Shown one piece after another: positions 59,138 through 64,000 of a stretch of 64,000 bases of DNA (its first letter is position 1; every line of letters begins with the position of its first letter). Both the position numbers and the translations under genes were made by a program. The DNA lies in assembly GCA_028023455.1 (NCBI GenBank), contig JAQFVV010006271.1, positions 5,304,366 to 5,368,365 on the forward strand, given 5' to 3'. The DNA is from Epiperipatus broadwayi (taxonomy: Eukaryota; Onychophora; Udeonychophora; Euonychophora; Peripatidae). The notes under the pieces are model-generated. The model was not told the origin of the DNA and searched no databases. It worked only from the letters and a program-made list of their open reading frames with translations.

Positions 59138-61198
59138 TGTAACGAGACAGCGTTACATCAGTATTAAATCTAGGAAGCATAGATCAGAACGGGACAAATC
59201 GATAAACACACACACACCAGCAAGCAGCCTAAAACACTCGTAATTTTATTTTCGTAACGTGTAATAGTTTTGTTTTCTCTCATAGATACATTTATAAAAC
59301 ACATTGATAAAATACAGACGGTAAACGTCTAATTAAATGATTAAAGCTTTTAGATAATAAAAAAAATAAATAACAAAATATAATTTGCTCTCCTAAATAA
59401 TAAAATATAATCTGCTCTCCTAAATAGTAAAATATAATTGTCAATCAAAAACACCACGGGGAATTTAAAAATGTTTATTTTAGAAATATAGTTTTAACTA
59501 GAATAAAACTTAGAGAAAAGATTTGAGGAAAAGATAAAATGCTCGACTTCTAAATTTAAAATAGCTTGTATTGTTCTGGTAAAACACACGCACACACGCA
59601 TGCATTCGAGGTGTGAAGGATAAGGTTGGTTGAGTGAGATTGCAAAATGAGATTGTCTCAAAATAAATATTGCCTTTAGCACAAAGAGTGAGTGAACAGG
59701 TAGCTCAAACGCGGACCTGAACGACAACTCCAGGAGCAAGGAACTCTGGGGGTCGATTGGATCCCAAGATATGGATCAACCCTTATAAATACCAGTCAAA
59801 ACCTATTCAATGGTTCGATTCGATTCATTTCGATTGATACGTTATCATTGCTGTTGTTTATTCTCAATATTCCGAGTTATCACCTGCTTATTTTATTCCG
59901 ATGCTTATGCTTTTATTTTAACAATAAAATTGTTCTGAATTAGCTTGATTTATTCCTCAGTTTGAAGATGATCACTATGAAATTAATACCAAGAGCGTCG
60001 ACTGTCATGAGGGGCTAATAAACCCTTCAGTGACTGATCGGCGCTCCGCTACTGAAATATCTCCGAAGCTATGAAATTCCGATAACATCGTCATGTGAAG
60101 TTGATGCTCCTAATAATAGAAATGTTCTGTGAAATACCCAAACTCGTCCAGACCAATCAATGTTCGTTGTAACCAAGACAAATCCTAGGTAAATATGTTT
60201 TATATTATGTTCACTCACTCAATTTATAAACTCATCAGGCAATCTCATAATTAACCAACATAAATTTGCACAAACAAATCTTAAAACTTTCCTCATCATG
60301 ATAGTTTATCTTTGTTACAGAACTTTGTAAACATGAACTTTGAACTTAAGCGAAGCTCAGGAAAGATAATATATTTTATCAACTAGAAAGGAACTTTATC
60401 TCGTTATTCACATTATGTTATGACTAATTATGATTCTCTGAGAGCGTGAATGTATGTGCGCGTGTGTAATAAATCAATTAGCAATGTTTTCTTTTCATAT
60501 TTAATAAATTTGTCAATATCTAATCAAGTCGAGCATTTCTCAAATCTTTTCACACACACTCAAACCGTAGTTTATTTATTTTTTAATGACTTATCTTTGA
60601 AGTATATTTAGTTAAATTTAATTTTCATTTCAATTTATTTACTGTATTAATTATGTCAACATCGTGCCGTAAGTCACGATGTTTCTTATTTAACCTTAGG
60701 TAAGATAGATTTAAGAGCGGGCGGGTCTATAATCAATCGAAGTAAACGTCAAATAATTATGTTATATCCGATATATCGGGGGGATGAACTTGTAAGCCTA
60801 GGGTTCGGGGCGTAAACGAACCACCTCATTGATCAGTGACAACCAATAAATGGATCTTATGCCGTAGTCGAGTAATTAGAAAACCATGCTGATTTTTCAT
60901 TAGCGGACAATGCGTCTTTTCCGGGAGGAGTCGTCCTAGAACAATCATGTAACAACCTTGAGAAACCTTATTGGTCCATGCTGGGAGTTTTGAGCTAGTG
61001 GGTGGGATTAGACTTCGAAATCGTTTTGACATGATGTAAGGTGATGCGAGTAATTAAAATCAACTTAAATAATCGTATCTGGCGCCCCCTTATGTGGATC
61101 GTGAATAACTGTCGATGTAAGAAAATAAATAAAGCCTTACGCTATGTCATGTTTATTTCGAAGCCCGTAATCTCGGTTATAGATAGGAGGCCGTAACA
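59138..61198. mobile_element. LTR-like element or long solo LTR
   Basis: It begins TGTAACGAGACAGCGTTACA and ends GGCCGTAACA. The TGT-ACG ... CGTAACA termini are the short inverted ends usual for LTRs. Both flanks are TA repeats, compatible with an atata duplication but uninformative. Inside are a TATA-like ccttataaatacc at 59783, a 27-bp repeat at 59375-59440 (2.4 copies), and tggcgccccc at 61080, which resembles a primer-binding phrase. CpG density is clearly higher than outside. No coding frame is convincing. Length 2061 bp suits a long LTR or a non-autonomous element. Confidence 0.5.
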
Positions 61199-61888
61199 AT
61201 ATATATATATATATATATATAATTTATATACATTATTTAAGTGTGTGAGATGGATTTGAACCCTATTGGTCAGTTTGTTAGTTGGATAAACCTATGCAGA
61301 TTGACTGCTTCAGTAGTTATTTTTTAATACATCTTTAAAAATTGCCATAGAGTAGAATGCAAACTCACATGCAATTATAAGATAATTTATACAGATGTAG
61401 ACAAGAATAAGTAAGATTTGTATATGTATAATTCAGTAGTTCACTAATAAACTCATGAGTTTCAAATCCATGATTATAGCTCAGCTCTTTTATTTCCAGT
61501 AATTGATGCTAAACCTTCTTATTAACTCCAAAGCAGTAAACCTTTTTATTAATATTATTTATTATAGAATGATTAGAAAAGAAATTGCGTGTGTGGGTGA
61601 AATTTGTATATATTGAAATTAATAGGGCAATTCTTCATAAAAAAACAAAAATATTTACTATCCTAAAGTTTAACTAAATAAATTCAATATATATAATTTC
61701 AGATATTTTTCGAAAGACCAACCTGAAGATAGTCTTGCTAGTTGTTATCATTATACATTCACCATCATAGTTTTCAATTATAACACCAATCAACATTTCA
61801 GGGTTATCCACAAGAAGCACCATTATCATAAGACAGTTGCCTATAATTCTTCCACATAATAAATCATTTTTATTATATTATTAATAAC
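61199..61888. other. A+T-rich region before the glycosyltransferase remnant
   Basis: Starts with TA repeats (61199-61220). A splice-acceptor-like ttatataatttcag-type phrase ends near 61702, and the codons after it include LLVVIIIHSP, which weakly resembles the start of a glycosyltransferase catalytic domain. Not enough to call an exon. Confidence 0.35.
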
Positions 61889-62658
61889 GATGTTTGCTCT
61901 TGTGAAGACATATACCTAATAATTATAATTCCCACTGCACCACAGAATTTTGTTTTTAGAAATGTAATCTGATCTACCTGGGGGTTTCCTAGTATTATTT
62001 GTGATAAAATAATTAAATTAGTATTTCTGTTAGAATTAATTGACAATAGTGAACTTCAGTTTAAAATCCATCAAGAAAATAATATGCACCATGACCTAGT
62101 TCAAGGTAATTTTAAAGACGCTTATAAAAATCTGACATATAAGAAGGTTATAAGTTTTAAGTGGATTACACAATTTTGTTCTCAGTCCTACTTTGTTTTG
62201 AAATCAGATGATGACATTTTTATTTAAATATTTCAGCTATTTAAATATTTAGAAAATCACTTTCCTACAAAATCTAAAAAACTTGTTACCTGTAATGTTT
62301 TTCAGGTGGTGCTGTAATGCGTCATCCATTAAATAGATACTATATTAGCAAAAAAGAGTATCCAAATGATACTTTTACCCCTTATTGTTGAGGATGGGCA
62401 TATGTTTTAACACCAGATTCAGCAGAACTGTTATATTTAGAAGCAAATAAGCATAATTTTGTATGGTTGGATGATGTTCATGTAATGGATACAATACTTC
62501 ATGAAGTTGGTTTGGAGCAAAAAGATATTTACAATTTTTATACTCTCTCTCAAAAATTTCTGCAGCAATGGGTATTGTCAAATAATTTGAACTTTTTGTC
62601 ATATGTAGTGTCATCAATTGCTGAAGAACATCAATTAACAAAAAAAAATATGTTTTAA
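61889..62658 (+). pseudogene. Beta-1,3-galactosyltransferase-family (GT31) pseudogene
   Basis: Codons read IYLIIIIPTAPQNFVFRNVI, then a TGA where arginine is usual, then STWG. HHDLVQGNFKDAYKNLTYKK and WITQFCSQSYFVLKSDDDIF follow, the family's nucleotide-sugar and metal site with the DDD motif. After TAA and a frame change near 62301 come VMRHPLNRYYISKKEYPND, PYC, a TGA, GWAYVLTPDSAELLY and FVWLDDVHVMDTILHEVG. GT31 enzymes add galactose or related sugars in the Golgi. Order and spacing are those of one exonless catalytic domain, so a processed copy is possible. No N-terminal membrane anchor is visible. Three stops and a frameshift make it inactive. Confidence 0.88.
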
Positions 62659-63502
62659 GACTGTTTCACTTTGGAAAATGCATAGAAAATATTTATGTAC
62701 ACATTCTAAAGAAAAAGCATCCATTAATCAACTGTTTGGATTTTAACCTAAAATATATATATATATATAATATATATTTCAGATTCATCTATGTATATAT
62801 TTGATTTGTTGTAAATATTATAATTATAATGTTATTTTATTGAATTGGATCAGTCTTGTCCATGTAGTTGAAGCTGTTCAGGGGAATTAAAGATACATTA
62901 ATAAATTATACATAAATAAAGCTTATCTCTAATATGGTTCTGGGTACATGTGTATTTCAAAATAAAGCAAACATGCACAATACCAATACGTAAATCACCT
63001 ACTCAAAGAAAGTTTAAACAACCCATGAAATCACTATTAATATATATATATATTATACCGGACAAAAGCTTTAGACTCGCATAAACTGATCGCCAGGATG
63101 CCACTAGTCAGAAATTTTGAACTAGACATTTATTTTTAAGGGGTTACTGGTTATGCGAATCGAATGCGCCGGACTAGCTCAATCAAGCAAAGGAGGTAGC
63201 AACAGCAAACAAAATCAACTAAGTAAATCAATAATTTTATTAAAAGTATGATTAAATAAACATAAATCTAAATAATAATCTTTAAAGCACACTTAAAATA
63301 TGTACTACACGTACATTCGTCAAAATTAAACTACAATATTTATATGGCTTTGAGAGCGATTTCCTGTGCGTGAAAAAGTGCAAAATACTGGCAGTAGCAG
63401 AAGTATTAGTAAGTATACAGTGATCTCACGCCAGACAAGGGAGGTTAGCTTCCTGCTTATAACCCATAGTTAGGAAAAGATATTTATGTCGAAACAGAAG
63501 AA
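62659..63502. other. A+T-rich segment, then CpG-richer segment
   Basis: 62740-62790 holds TA repeats. From about 63055 (taccggacaaaagc) CpG becomes frequent, as in the LTR-like element at 59-61 kb. No gene recognised. Confidence 0.4.
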
Positions 63503-63932
63503 ATACGAAGGTAGCTTCCAAAACATTAATAATAATAATAAAAAGATTGTTGAAAGTTATTACTTTCAATCGATTGACCTCCCTCTGAGTGAGACAGGCT
63601 AGGAGCTCACGATCTACCTTTTGAGAGGGTTAAAACGATCGTACGTGCCCCTAATAAACGAATGGGAAGCTTGAAGAAATAAAACTAAAAACTATTATAT
63701 TTCTTAATAGTCTAAGAAATATGAAGGTAGCTTCCAAAATATTAATAATAATAAAAAAAGAGTGTTGAAAGTTATTACTTTCAATCGATTGACCTCCCTC
63801 TGAGTGAGACAGGCTAGGAGCTCACGATCTACCTATTGAGAGGGTTAAAACAATCGTACGTGCCCCTAATAAACGAGTTGGAAGCTTGAAGAAATACAAC
63901 TAAGAACTATTATATTTCTTAATAGTCTATTA
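63503..63932. repeat. 215-bp tandem duplication
   Basis: gaaggtagcttccaaaa starts at 63508 and 63723. gagtgagacaggctaggagc starts at 63587 and 63802. Both give a 215-base period. The two units differ at few positions. The sequence is CpG-bearing and non-coding and may be part of an LTR or satellite that continues beyond the window. Confidence 0.85.
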
Positions 63933-64000
63933 TAAATAAAGTTTCACAACATAAGTAGAACTAATAATAAAATGGGTCACGAGCCAGAAGTCAAATCAAA
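63933..64000. other. End of window, unresolved
   Basis: Short non-coding tail after the tandem units; contains gggtcacgagccagaagtc at the end. Confidence 0.4.

Noticed and set aside
60040-60080. Hammerhead-like text near cagtgactgatcgg
   Set aside because: The core box is not CUGANGA on either strand and the stems do not close.
60826-61032. 68-codon minus-strand frame in the LTR-like element
   Set aside because: No homology that I recognise; lies in an LTR-like non-coding context.
1-64000. CRISPR array, operons or bacterial features
   Set aside because: The tandem repeats lack unique spacers of uniform size, and the context is a eukaryotic transposon-rich genome.

Overview
This 64 kb window is eukaryotic, animal-like, repeat-dominated DNA. 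It is very A+T rich (about three quarters by eye), with long (TA)n tracts, no operon-like coding and no intact host gene. Everything recognisable is mobile-element DNA or a decayed gene copy. The mix of RTE-type LINEs, Ty3/Gypsy elements, a Penelope-like remnant and hammerhead-ribozyme repeats points to an invertebrate metazoan; I cannot name the phylum from sequence alone. One 500-base assembly gap lies at 39683-40182.

Layout. 0-6.8 kb: a truncated ribozyme-type repeat at 1-345, a split fragment of an RTE LINE (1203-1430 and 2170-2310, minus strand), then featureless A+T-rich DNA. 6.8-8.56 kb: a cluster of repeats carrying hammerhead ribozymes, first as a palindrome and then as ~413-bp tandem units in both orientations. 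8.57-12.1 kb: a nearly full-length minus-strand RTE LINE (endonuclease + reverse transcriptase) with two small internal duplications, flanked on both sides by the same ribozyme-repeat fragment. 12.3-12.6 kb: an inverted-repeat element. 13.1-16.64 kb: a heavily decayed Gypsy element. 17.2-18.4 kb: a plus-strand RTE 3' fragment with a 135-bp hairpin insertion flanked by 13-bp target duplications. 19.9-23.43 kb: a second ribozyme repeat family (~443-bp unit) in tandem and inverted copies. 24.28-24.80 kb: another unit of the first ribozyme family. 32.3-33.2 kb: a large inverted repeat combining a tRNA-like head, a hammerhead-like core and 42-bp tandem repeats. 35.2-35.8 kb: a Penelope-like GIY-YIG endonuclease remnant between inverted repeats. 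35.95-36.85 kb: a pogo/Tigger-like MITE with TA target sites. 38.8-39.55 kb: an old LINE remnant. 40.29-44.28 kb: a Gypsy element with only a few coding breaks, next to the gap. 45.3-47.1 kb: a CpG-richer segment. 47.2-51.7 kb: a strand-asymmetric G-poor region. 51.83-56.28 kb: a second RTE LINE, interrupted by a 1216-bp foldback transposon with 500-bp arms and an 8-bp target duplication. 59.14-61.20 kb: an LTR-like element. 61.89-62.66 kb: a beta-1,3-galactosyltransferase pseudogene. 63.5-63.93 kb: a 215-bp tandem duplication.

The most interesting theme is the density of hammerhead ribozyme repeats. At least two separate ~410-445 bp tandem families, plus a tRNA-headed inverted element, share the classical core (CUGANGA, stem II, GAAA) with matching stem I strands. 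Several copies look close to catalytically intact. They resemble animal retrozymes, non-autonomous circular-RNA retroelements thought to depend on Penelope-like machinery, and a Penelope endonuclease remnant lies in the same window. Known retrozymes are established; these families, their inverted arrangement and the tRNA-hammerhead hybrid are readings of this sequence and were not checked against databases.
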